Assembly: GCA_900129675.1 (NCBI GenBank)
Contig: FSRD01000004.1
Location: forward strand, 1-64,000
Direction of reading: 5' to 3'
Length of the DNA stretch: 64,000 nucleotides
Source of the DNA: Bradyrhizobium erythrophlei
GTDB lineage: Bacteria > Pseudomonadota > Alphaproteobacteria > Rhizobiales > Xanthobacteraceae
Shown here piece after piece: positions 25,254 through 32,080 of this stretch; the stretch's first letter is position 1; the number at the start of each line of letters is the position of its first letter. The position numbers and the translations under genes are program-made. The notes under the pieces are model-generated. The model was not told where the DNA came from, searched no databases, and saw only the letters and a program-made list of their open reading frames with translations.

Positions 25254-25564
25254 GCCGGCGAACTGTCGCCTCAACCGTCGGCCGTACGCATGGTCGCTCG
25301 CCGGGAGATTGATCCGTGCCGGCGCCGAATGGCTTGTTAGCCTTGTCGCTGGTCGAGGTGAGACTAGCCCAAGGAAAAGCAAAGAAAGCAAAGGAGGCGT
25401 ATCATGCCGCAGTTCAAAGCTTTTCATGCGCAGGTCGACGCGGGCGTACCCTCTCGTCTTGCGAGAGGCCGCCTATCGAAAAGTTCAGCTTATCCATCGG
25501 TTCATTGAACGCTATTTGTGCCCCGTACAGACGCATTGTCTCAACGTGAGAAAAGGACAAAGAA
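25254..25564. other. Intergenic stretch with a short frame and an inverted-repeat site
   Basis: Contains a 34-codon frame from ATG 25404 (MPQFKAFHAQVDAGVPSRLA) with an AAAGGAGGCGT ribosome site, and the inverted repeat at 25450-25468 lies inside it. The frame may be a leader peptide or the relic of a gene start. Confidence 0.45.
25450..25468. promoter_or_regulatory. Inverted-repeat operator candidate, site 1
   Basis: CCTCTCG (25450-25456), five-base spacer TCTTG, CGAGAGG (25462-25468). An identical pair of arms with spacer GTTTG is found at 31954-31972 ahead of the RND pump gene; both are also preceded by GGGCGTAC, offset by one base. The perfect 7-bp dyad repeated in two upstream regions suggests a common regulator, possibly one of the LysR proteins encoded between them or a TetR-type protein elsewhere. 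Confidence 0.6.
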
Positions 25565-26104
25565 ATGGCTCGTATCAATCCTCCGGCCCCCGAAGATGCA
25601 CCGGCCGAGACGCAACCGGTTCTCGAGAAATTCAAAAAGCGGTTTGGCTTCGTGCCGAACCTGTTTCGCCTGATGGCGATGAACCCGAACGTGCTTGCAG
25701 CCTTCATGGGCATCCAGGGCAGTCTCCAGAAGACGATGAATCTCAAGACCATCGAAGCTATGGGCATGGCGGTTTCGGAAGGCAGCGGCTGCGACTATTG
25801 CCTGGCGACCCACACGTATATTGGAACCCACTTCGGAAAGGCGGCGCCCGAGGAAATGATTGCGAACCGGCACGGAAAATCCTCCGATCCCAAGATCGCT
25901 GCTGCGATTCTGTTCGCGAAATCGGTTGCCGATAAGCGCGGCAAGGTCAGCGATAAGGAGTTGGCGGATATCCGCGCTGCCGGTTTCTCCGACGCAGACA
26001 TCATCGCCATTGCCGGCCATACCGCGCAATTCCTGATGACGAACTTCATGAACAACATCTCGCAAATCGATGTCGACTTCCCGGCGGCCGGTAAGGCTGC
26101 TTGA
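25565..26104 (+). CDS. Carboxymuconolactone decarboxylase family (peroxidase-related) protein
   Basis: 179 residues, the long AhpD-like form: FVPNLFRLMAMNPNVLAAFM at the N-terminus and the redox centre SGCDYCLATHTYIG (CxxCxxxH) around residue 77, ending in an NNISQIDVDFPAAGKA tail that is typical of peroxidase-related family members. ATG 25565 has GAAAAGGACAAAGA upstream. Probably a peroxide- or quinone-reducing enzyme; it leads a three-gene run with the next two. Confidence 0.9.
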   Translation: MARINPPAPEDAPAETQPVLEKFKKRFGFVPNLFRLMAMNPNVLAAFMGIQGSLQKTMNLKTIEAMGMAVSEGSGCDYCLATHTYIGTHFGKAAPEEMIANRHGKSSDPKIAAAILFAKSVADKRGKVSDKELADIRAAGFSDADIIAIAGHTAQFLMTNFMNNISQIDVDFPAAGKAA

Positions 26105-26154
26105 GGGCCGAAGCGGGGTAGCGCCACGCGGCTGCCCTTGTTGGTCTTTCATTG

Positions 26155-27006
26155 ATGGTGAATGTAGTGGATACGAACATGCAGCGTCCTTCCGTCGCTG
26201 ACAAACGCCGCGCGTTCCGCGCGCTGCACCAGCAGGGTTGCTTCGTCCTGCCGAATCCATGGGATATTGGTAGCGCCCGGATGTTGCAGCACCTCGGCTT
26301 TGCTGGCCTTGCATCGACGAGCACCGGCTTTGCGTGGGCGTCAGGCCGGCCGGATTATGCCGTCCACCGCACGGAAGTGTTACGGCATCTCAGGGCCTTG
26401 TGCCTCGCCGTTGATATCCCGGTCAACGCGGACTTTGAAAGCGGGTTTGCGAGGGACCCGGAAGGCGTCGCAGTCAGCGTGAGGCTCGCCGTGGATACAG
26501 GCGTCGCAGGGCTTTCGATCGAGGACCGCAATCTCGATGGGTCGCCGGACGAACTGTATGATGTGCCGGAAGCCGTAAAACGGGTCCGGGCGGCGCGGGA
26601 GGCGATCGACAGCTCCGGGGCGGACGTCATCCTGGTTGCCCGGACCGAAATTCTCCTGATCGATTCTTCGGCCACCGGCACGGCGATTGATAAGCTCGCT
26701 GCATTTGCGGAGGCCGGCGCCGATTGTCTGTACGCGCCGGGCGTGCAGAAGCGGGACGATATCGCGGCGCTCGTGCGGGCGGTTTCCCCGAAGCCGCTCA
26801 ACGTAGTGATGAGCGCCCCGGGCCTGACGGTGGCTGAACTCGCGGATCTCGGCGTCAGGCGTATCAGCATTGGCGGCGCGCTTGCACGCGTCGCATGGGC
26901 GGCTGCGATCGGCGCCGCCGAAAAGATCAAGGGCGGTTCATTCGACGGATTGGCAGGCGGCACGCCCGGTACCCGGCTGAATGGCATGTTTGGTCAGTTC
27001 GACTAG
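26155..27006 (+). CDS. Isocitrate lyase/PEP mutase family protein
   Basis: 283 residues, TIM-barrel. LPNPWDIGSARMLQHLGF, the substrate loop LASTSTGFAWASGRPD, the Mg-binding IPVNADFESGFARD, and IEDRNLD followed by ILVARTEILL are diagnostic of the superfamily (2-methylisocitrate lyase, oxaloacetate hydrolase, phosphonopyruvate hydrolase). The lyase-specific KKCG-type loop is absent, so a lyase or hydrolase acting on a small keto acid is the likelier class. Start ATG 26155; ATG 26179 also possible. Confidence 0.88.
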   Translation: MVNVVDTNMQRPSVADKRRAFRALHQQGCFVLPNPWDIGSARMLQHLGFAGLASTSTGFAWASGRPDYAVHRTEVLRHLRALCLAVDIPVNADFESGFARDPEGVAVSVRLAVDTGVAGLSIEDRNLDGSPDELYDVPEAVKRVRAAREAIDSSGADVILVARTEILLIDSSATGTAIDKLAAFAEAGADCLYAPGVQKRDDIAALVRAVSPKPLNVVMSAPGLTVAELADLGVRRISIGGALARVAWAAAIGAAEKIKGGSFDGLAGGTPGTRLNGMFGQFD

Positions 27007-27034
27007 TTCTGTGTAAACCCAAAGGAGAAAAACA

Positions 27035-27436
27035 ATGAAGAGAGAAATCATCCACGTCGAGCCGCTCACGAGCCTGCTCGCGAAGTACAAGGCGCCCGCC
27101 AGCACGGTCACGCGACACGGCGACACGCTCTACTTGAGCGGCTCCCCTCCGTTCGACCCGGAGACGGGCGAGATCGTCAAGGGACCCGGCACCATCAAAC
27201 GCCAGACTGAACTTGTGCTCGAGCAGATGAAACGCTCTCTCGAGACGGCCGGTTCTTCGCTGGACAACGTGCTGAAGTGCAACGTCTACTGCACGTCGGT
27301 CGAACTGTTCAGCGATGTGAATGAGGTCTATCGGAAATACTTCCCGAAGGACTTCCCGGCGCGCATCTTCATTAGCGTGCCCGCCTGGAACGGCGGCTTC
27401 GACATCGAAATCGATTGCATCGCGGCGGTCGAATGA
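27035..27436 (+). CDS. RidA-family deaminase-like protein
   Basis: 133 residues, trimeric cytoplasmic fold. RidA proteins hydrolyse reactive enamine/imine intermediates. Visible marks: LYLSGSPPFDPETGEIVKG, LEQMKRSLETAGSSLDNVLK, and the key Arg in FPKDFPARIFISVPAW. GGAGAAAAACA precedes ATG 27035. Gene order with the PEP-mutase-like gene suggests removal of a reactive keto-acid or imine product. Confidence 0.9.
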   Translation: MKREIIHVEPLTSLLAKYKAPASTVTRHGDTLYLSGSPPFDPETGEIVKGPGTIKRQTELVLEQMKRSLETAGSSLDNVLKCNVYCTSVELFSDVNEVYRKYFPKDFPARIFISVPAWNGGFDIEIDCIAAVE

Positions 27437-27443
27437 TTCCGGC

Positions 27444-27477
27444 CTGCTGCCGGGCATCAAAGGATGCCCGGCAGCAG
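27444..27477 (+). terminator. Strong hairpin after the RidA gene
   Basis: A perfect 15-bp stem: CTGCTGCCGGGCATC (27444-27458), loop AAAG, GATGCCCGGCAGCAG (27463-27477), eight bases after the stop. No T-run follows, so it may protect the mRNA 3-prime end or pause polymerase rather than terminate by itself. The remainder to 27676 contains no gene I can support. Confidence 0.6.
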
Positions 27478-27676
27478 CGTCGCTCGCTCGTCCGGGAAAT
27501 GCCCCACTGGTTGTTCAGAGCCTGCCGGAGCCGAGTTACATTGCGGCAGACGGTTGCGACCTGGCGGCTCAGCTTATTTCGCGGACGCTTACCCATCTTT
27601 CTTGCTTGGAATTGACAGTGGTGCGGACGGTCGAGCATGAAACCACCGTGGCCGCAATCTGGGAAAGGACGGATGT

Positions 27677-28009
27677 ATGCCGAATTCTCCACAGCGAGAA
27701 ATAACCAAATTTCTCGCGATCGGGACATCGACCGGAATGACGCCCGAGCAGCGAAAAGAATACATGCTCAGCGAGATCACCGCGACGATGCAACTCTATC
27801 TCGACGGCAAAATCGACCAATTCTGGCATCGGTACGACGGCAAGGGCGTCATATTCGTCATGACGACTGCTTCGAAAGAGGAGGCGGAAATCCTTCTAAG
27901 GAGTTTGCCGTTGGGCGTCGTCGGCGTTTTGAATTTCGAGTTGATTCCAATCGGTCCGCTTCGCCCGATCAATGCTCTTCTCGAAGCTGCGCAGAAGACC
28001 GCCGGCTGA
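27677..28009 (+). CDS. Muconolactone delta-isomerase-like protein
   Basis: 110 residues, ferredoxin-like alpha-beta barrel of the MIase superfamily. MTPEQRKEYMLSEITATMQL is the leading helix, VIFVMTTASKEEAEILLRSL the central strand-helix, LNFELIPIGPLRP the terminal strand motif. True catC enzymes are about 95 residues and begin with the strand; here an N-terminal extension (PQREITKFLAIG) precedes. Isomerase activity is not assured. No other beta-ketoadipate gene is nearby. Confidence 0.75.
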   Translation: MPNSPQREITKFLAIGTSTGMTPEQRKEYMLSEITATMQLYLDGKIDQFWHRYDGKGVIFVMTTASKEEAEILLRSLPLGVVGVLNFELIPIGPLRPINALLEAAQKTAG

Positions 28010-28687
28010 TCACCGACCAGCTTTCTTTCCGTGCTTGGAATTAACAGCGGTGCCTGCCGTTGAATATAAAACCAGTGCCGGGAAGCCTAGATATTCGTGA
28101 CGGTGGTTGCCTTCGTGGTTTGGCAGACCAGGTTTGGTGAGAAGGCCTCGCGGCGTTGCAAAACTCGAAATAGTGCGGCGTGGATATTCGTGCCAACCGA
28201 TGTTGAACGCTGCGAGCTTCGGAAAGAACTGAAGCTGGGAGTAAGGCAAATGATCATGTATCCACCATGCCATCGCTTGCCACGTTACATCCTCGTCTAG
28301 GCGGTCAACCAGCCACGGCACAACGATGCTGGCCATCGCACCCATACCACCATCCTTGCTGCGCTGGTCCCAGATGTGGCGGGCGCGATTACGCTCATTT
28401 GAAGCGCAACTGCGATAGTGCTTGCAGCCGAACGCATTGACCGCAGGCGAGCGATAGGCCGACCGGATGCCAAGGCGCCCAAAGGTCGCCTGCAGCGGCT
28501 CAAGCAGTTGCTCGCATAGCATCGTGCCTGCAGCGATTGCCAAGCCCGGATCATCAGGTAGATTCTTCAGCCCATGAACCTGAGCGATGTCACTATAGAG
28601 GAAATCGCGCATGAAAAACGAGTGAGAGAGCCGAATGCGGCCGAAGTCCTCAACCCCGCGGACCGATTTTGGGGTTCGCTTGATCAT
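28010..28687 (-). CDS. M15-type peptidase-like protein
   Basis: 225 residues from ATG 28687 (MIKRTPKSVRGVEDFGRIRL). FATFGRLGIRSAYRSPAVNA-like text (LGIRSAYRSPAVN) is the hallmark first motif of D-Ala-D-Ala carboxypeptidase/endolysin M15 folds, and later His-containing parts occur in MAWWIHDHLPYSQLQF and FNIGWHEYP. The usual HxxGxAxD motif is not evident; HIWDQRSKDGG might be its degenerate form. So it may be a non-peptidase relative. It runs opposite to the enzyme cluster and ends at the stop of the isomerase-like gene. Confidence 0.65.
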   Translation of the reverse strand: MIKRTPKSVRGVEDFGRIRLSHSFFMRDFLYSDIAQVHGLKNLPDDPGLAIAAGTMLCEQLLEPLQATFGRLGIRSAYRSPAVNAFGCKHYRSCASNERNRARHIWDQRSKDGGMGAMASIVVPWLVDRLDEDVTWQAMAWWIHDHLPYSQLQFFPKLAAFNIGWHEYPRRTISSFATPRGLLTKPGLPNHEGNHRHEYLGFPALVLYSTAGTAVNSKHGKKAGR

Positions 28688-28766
28688 GGCGCGCTCTTGC
28701 CCCGCTTTAAATCCTCGGCGCGGTGGCAATCAGCTTCTTGCGGAGTTCGCAATTCTGACACCTGAG

Positions 28767-29252
28767 ATCGCTGACCTAATGGCTCAGCACGGCGCACTGG
28801 TCACCCGGTTTCAAATCCTCTCTATCGAACGTCTTGGACGGCGCGCGCACGGCATTCGCCAGACGCTCTATGATCGGTTGGAAGTACGGTGCTAGTCTCA
28901 TCATTTCAACCTATCGGCAGGCAAAGGTCCCACGTTCAATTTTCTGCAATAAATAGCGCTTGTTGGCTGCAGCGATAATCTGGTAATTTTGGTAGCCAAC
29001 CTCTCGAAAAGTAAGAAAAGCCATGGACCGTCTCGAAGCGATGTCGATCCTTATTGCGGCTGTCGAGTCGGGGAGCCTCTCCGCTGCGAGCCGGAAACTG
29101 AATATTCCGTTGCCGACCGTCAGCCGAAAGGTCGCCGAGCTCGAAGAGCATTTGAAGACGCGACTTCTCACGCGATCCACCCGCAAGCTGACGCTCACGG
29201 ATGCCGGGGCCGCGTACCTCTCAGCATGCAAGGTCATTCTTGAATATGTTGA
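28767..29252. repeat. About 490-bp segment duplicated at 31027-31536, copy 1
   Basis: Contains the whole upstream region and first 76 codons of the LysR gene. Copy 2 shows the same blocks (for example GCGCTTGTTGGCTGCAGCGA and GGTAGCCAACCTCTC) with scattered substitutions and an extra block of about 40 bases near 31190. Upstream of 29023 the minus strand carries a short frame (APYFQPIIERLANAVRAPSK) conserved in both copies, so the repeated unit once held a divergent gene. Confidence 0.85.
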
Positions 29253-30018
29253 CGATGCAGAATCCCAAGTCTCTGGCGAATTTATTGCGCCGCGGGGCGA
29301 ACTCATTCTGACCGCTCCCATTGTCTTCGGCCGGCTACACCTTCTCTCCGTGGTAAATACTTTTCTCGATGATTATCCCGATATCAACGTGCGCATGATG
29401 CTGTCCGATCGCACGGTCAATCTGGCCGAAGACCACATCGATATGGCGATCCAGCTCGGCGATCTGCCGGACAGCAGTGCAATTGCAACACGCGTTGGAT
29501 CGGTGCGAAGGGTTATCTGCGGCAGCCCTGATTATTTCAAGGCAAATGGCATTCCGAAATCTCCAGCTGATCTGGCAGATCTTACCTGCGTGACCTTCGC
29601 AGCCCTGGCGTCGGGGTCCTCGTGGACATTTCCAACGCGCGGTAAAGGCAACGCGCAACCGGTCCGACCACGTTGCCGTTTAAATATCAACACAGCGGAA
29701 TCGGCCATCGATGCAGCGGTAGCCGGTATTGGTGTTACGCATGTGTTGTCCTATCAGGTTGCCCAATTCGTCGCGGAAGGAACGCTTCAGGTAGTCCTTG
29801 AAGACTTCGAGCCGGAGCCGATGCCGGTTCACCTGATGCACGCAGCTCAAGGCCGGCTACCCTTGAAAATGCGGCTCTTCCTTGATTTCGCAGCCCCGCG
29901 TTTGCGCAAATCGTTACTTGCCGATGAGGCAGCCTTCGCACAGGGGGCAGAGCTCGCGAAGAAGCGGTCGAAGGACAAGCCAAAGGGTAAAGTGAAGCAG
30001 AAACCAGCGGCGGCCTGA
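29023..30018 (+). CDS. LysR-family transcriptional regulator
   Basis: 331 residues. Winged helix: MDRLEAMSILIAAVESGSLS, AASRKLNIPLPTVSRKVAEL, then the LTRSTRKLTLTDAG wing. The effector domain (GELILTAPIVFGRLHLL onward) has the plan of the CrgA/AaeR-like subgroup. An unusually basic C-terminal tail (KKRSKDKPKGKVKQKP) follows the fold. ATG 29023. Candidates for control are the enzyme cluster upstream and the RND pump downstream. The first 73 codons are repeated at 31318. Confidence 0.92.
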   Translation: MDRLEAMSILIAAVESGSLSAASRKLNIPLPTVSRKVAELEEHLKTRLLTRSTRKLTLTDAGAAYLSACKVILEYVDDAESQVSGEFIAPRGELILTAPIVFGRLHLLSVVNTFLDDYPDINVRMMLSDRTVNLAEDHIDMAIQLGDLPDSSAIATRVGSVRRVICGSPDYFKANGIPKSPADLADLTCVTFAALASGSSWTFPTRGKGNAQPVRPRCRLNINTAESAIDAAVAGIGVTHVLSYQVAQFVAEGTLQVVLEDFEPEPMPVHLMHAAQGRLPLKMRLFLDFAAPRLRKSLLADEAAFAQGAELAKKRSKDKPKGKVKQKPAAA

Positions 30019-30024
30019 AGGTCG

Positions 30025-30112
30025 TGACGATTATCGAGCCTGAAACGCTGGTGCGTTGGCATCGGGCCGGCTTTCGCCGCTATTGGCGCTGGAAATCGCG
30101 CTCGCGGGGAGG
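30025..30112 (+). mobile_element. Transposase fragment
   Basis: About 88 bases almost identical to 37477-37563 inside the rve-type transposase (shared peptide LVRWHRAGFRRYWRWKSR/C). It follows the LysR stop directly, and adaptor-gene sequence begins at once after it. A relic of a former insertion at this spot. Confidence 0.8.
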
Positions 30113-30320
30113 GTGCAAAAATCGTCGTTCCGGAATATCCCGGGCGTACGTTCCCTGCAACGATGGAGTCATCTGCAGAGGCGGTCGACAGCAGCACCGG
30201 CACGACGCGGATGCAGCTCGGGTCGGATAATTCAAAAAGGGGAGTTGAGATCAGGGCCCTACGCTGCGGTTCTGTTGAATCTTGCGAGCGATGCCCAGCT
30301 GCTGTCGATTCCGGCGGGTG
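30113..30320 (+). pseudogene. RND membrane-fusion protein, middle fragment
   Basis: GAKIVVPEYPGRTFPATMES and AEAVDSSTGTTRMQL are the beta-barrel domain of an HlyD/AcrA-type adaptor; after a frameshift near 30235 it continues GELRSGPYAAVLLNLASDAQ and LLSIPA. It ends there and the next expected residues, ASALILDQEGL, are found more than 1200 bases on at 31537. The N-terminal half of the gene is missing. Confidence 0.75.
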
Positions 30321-30402
30321 GTGGCCCGACGCAGACCTCCAGCAACGTCATCTCTTACGTCGGCTGCTTGGGGTAAAGCGGACTCGTTATGCTCAGTGCG
30401 AG

Positions 30403-30723
30403 TTATTCCGGGTGTGCCCCTGAGCCGAACTTCCTCAAAACTGCTGCTACGAGGACTAGGGCTCCAATCGATGCGACGAGCACCAGCACGCATAGCATGA
30501 TGTGCGAAAATGCAACCCATTCACGTCGAATGATGGAGGCGGCAGTGCAAAGCGGCAGTGCCGGCACCAGCGGTCCACTCGGAAGCGTACCACCCGGAAA
30601 GAAAGGCCGGGCGGACAGCTTGCTCAACACCTCAGCCATCGTCGCACGGAGGAGTTTCCAAGCCTTACCCCTTTCAGGTCTATCGAGCGCCGGCAGGTGG
30701 TTTGAAAACATGTCGCGAGCCAC
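30403..30723 (-). CDS. Hypothetical protein with C-terminal membrane helix
   Basis: 106 residues from GTG 30723, which has a textbook AAGGAG site six bases upstream. One hydrophobic segment near the end (IMLCVLVLVASIGALVLVAA) makes it a likely tail-anchored or single-pass protein. The N-terminal part (MARDMFSNHLPALDRPERGK) is polar. I recognise no family. It lies downstream of the DUF417 fragment on the same strand. Confidence 0.5.
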   Translation of the reverse strand: MARDMFSNHLPALDRPERGKAWKLLRATMAEVLSKLSARPFFPGGTLPSGPLVPALPLCTAASIIRREWVAFSHIMLCVLVLVASIGALVLVAAVLRKFGSGAHPE

Positions 30724-30818
30724 TGTTATCTCCTTGGAACTGCCTAATACGCTAATGTGCGCGGCGGGAGGGCGAGCAGCGCAAAGTCAACGCAGATGCT
30801 TGCAACGTGAGGCGGCCG

Positions 30819-31019
30819 TTAGCGGGAGCGCTGTCGGATGGCGGATCGCGGCAAGGAGGCGAGCAGCAGGCCGGCGCAGACGCAGAGCAAGACGATACCC
30901 TTGAATATGAACTCACCGGTGAGGTTCCAGGCTATCGGGTCAGTCGACAAGCTCCAGTGAACGACACCTGGCGTCGTAAAGAAGAATGACCACGTAACGA
31001 CAAACGTAATCATGCCCAT
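30819..31019 (-). pseudogene. DUF417 (YkgB/RclC-like) membrane protein, C-terminal fragment
   Basis: MGMITFVVTWSFFFTTPGVV, then a helix GIVLLCVCAGLLLASLP: the last two helices of a DUF417 protein, whose usual length is about 180 residues. Upstream in the same frame there is a stop and then sequence belonging to the 490-bp repeat, so the N-terminal two thirds have been replaced. Family members are inner-membrane proteins linked to oxidative or chlorine stress. Confidence 0.5.
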
Positions 31020-31026
31020 CAGCGCG

Positions 31027-31536
31027 TCGCCGACCTACTGGCTCAGCACGACGCACCGGTCGCCTGGTTTCAAATCCTTTCTATCGAACGCCTTGGACAG
31101 CGCGCGCACGGCATTCGCCAGCGCTCCATCATGGATTCGAAGTACGTTGCTAGTCCTCATCATTTCCTCCTATCGGCAGGAAACGTTCTCCTGTTCGCAG
31201 CGTCGCATGGCGCTGCGAGTCGGGGCACGTTCAATTCTCCTCACTGCATAGCGCTTGTTGGCTGCAGCGATAATCTGGTAATTTTGGTAGCCAACCTCTC
31301 AAAAAGTAAGAAAAGCCATGGACCGTCTCGAAGCGATGTCGATCCTTATTGCGGCTGTCGAGTCGGGGAGTCTCTCCGCGGCGAGCCGAAAGCTGAACGT
31401 TCCGTTGCCGACCGTCAGCCGAAAGGTCGCCGAGCTCGAAGAGCATTTGAAGACGCGACTTCTCACGCGATCCACCCGCAAGCTGACGCTCACGGATGCC
31501 GGGGCCGCGTACCTCTCAGCATGCAAGGTCATTCTC
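31027..31536. repeat. About 510-bp segment, copy 2 of 28767-29252
   Basis: Diverged copy of the LysR upstream region and first 73 codons. It ends precisely where LysR sequence is joined to adaptor sequence (GTCATTCTCGATGCCCAGCT). Confidence 0.85.
31318..31536 (+). pseudogene. LysR N-terminal fragment (paralogous copy)
   Basis: ATG 31318 starts a DNA-binding domain nearly identical to the LysR at 29023 (one visible difference is KLNVPLP for KLNIPLP). At codon 73 it fuses in frame to the C-terminal part of a membrane-fusion protein. The chimeric frame runs to 31917 after a frameshift. If translated, it would give a winged helix without an effector domain. Confidence 0.8.
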
Positions 31537-31807
31537 GATGCCCAGCTGCTGTCCATTCCGGCGAGCGCGCTCATCCTGGATCAAGAGGGATTGCGCGTGG
31601 CGGTGGTCGACCAGGGCGACCGTGTGCATTTCAAACGTGTCGCGATAGCGCGCGACCTTGGTAAGGAAGGTCGAGATAGCGACTGGGCTCACCGCGACAG
31701 TTCAAGTGATCACGACACCGCTCGACGATATCGCAGACGGAGACCAAGTGAGAATCGCGGGCGCTCCCACCAAGCGGGCGCCGGAAACGGCCGCACGACG
31801 ATTTTAG
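31537..31807 (+). pseudogene. RND membrane-fusion protein, C-terminal fragment
   Basis: Begins DAQLLSIPASALILDQEGLR, overlapping the last residues of the fragment ending at 30320 (both contain GATGCCCAGCTGCTGTC), then VAVVDQGDRVHFKRVAIARD. A frameshift near 31664 is needed to continue VEIATGLTATVQVITTPLDD and the end QVRIAGAPTKRAPETAA. With the fragment at 30113 it makes up the second half of one former adaptor gene. Confidence 0.75.
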
Positions 31808-31953
31808 CTGAAGGGTCCGTTCGACCACGGTTCTCCGACGCGGTCACGCTTGGAAAGCGGTGCGCCGGGGGAGGCGATCGGCGCTATCTCGCATTCGCAT
31901 CAACGGGTCAAAACTGACCGTTTCCCGTGGGATCGGAGCGTTCGCCGGGCGTA

Positions 31954-31972
31954 CCTCTCGGTTTGCGAGAGG
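31954..31972. promoter_or_regulatory. Inverted-repeat operator candidate, site 2
   Basis: CCTCTCG (31954-31960), spacer GTTTG, CGAGAGG (31966-31972), 108 bases before the RND start. Same arms as at 25450-25468. Its position fits an operator or activator site in the promoter region of the pump. Confidence 0.6.
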
Positions 31973-32080
31973 TGGCGTCTCAACAAAGCCGGATTATCGA
32001 GAAGAGCCGAAGAGACTATGTTTCACCGCGGTGGCGAGGTCGTCTTGACTTCGCGATTTTTAGCGATGTGAGGCAAATCA

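Noticed and set aside
27444..27477. Transposon inverted-repeat interpretation of the perfect 15-bp hairpin
   Set aside because: The arms are only four bases apart and follow a stop codon, so an mRNA 3-prime hairpin is the simpler reading.
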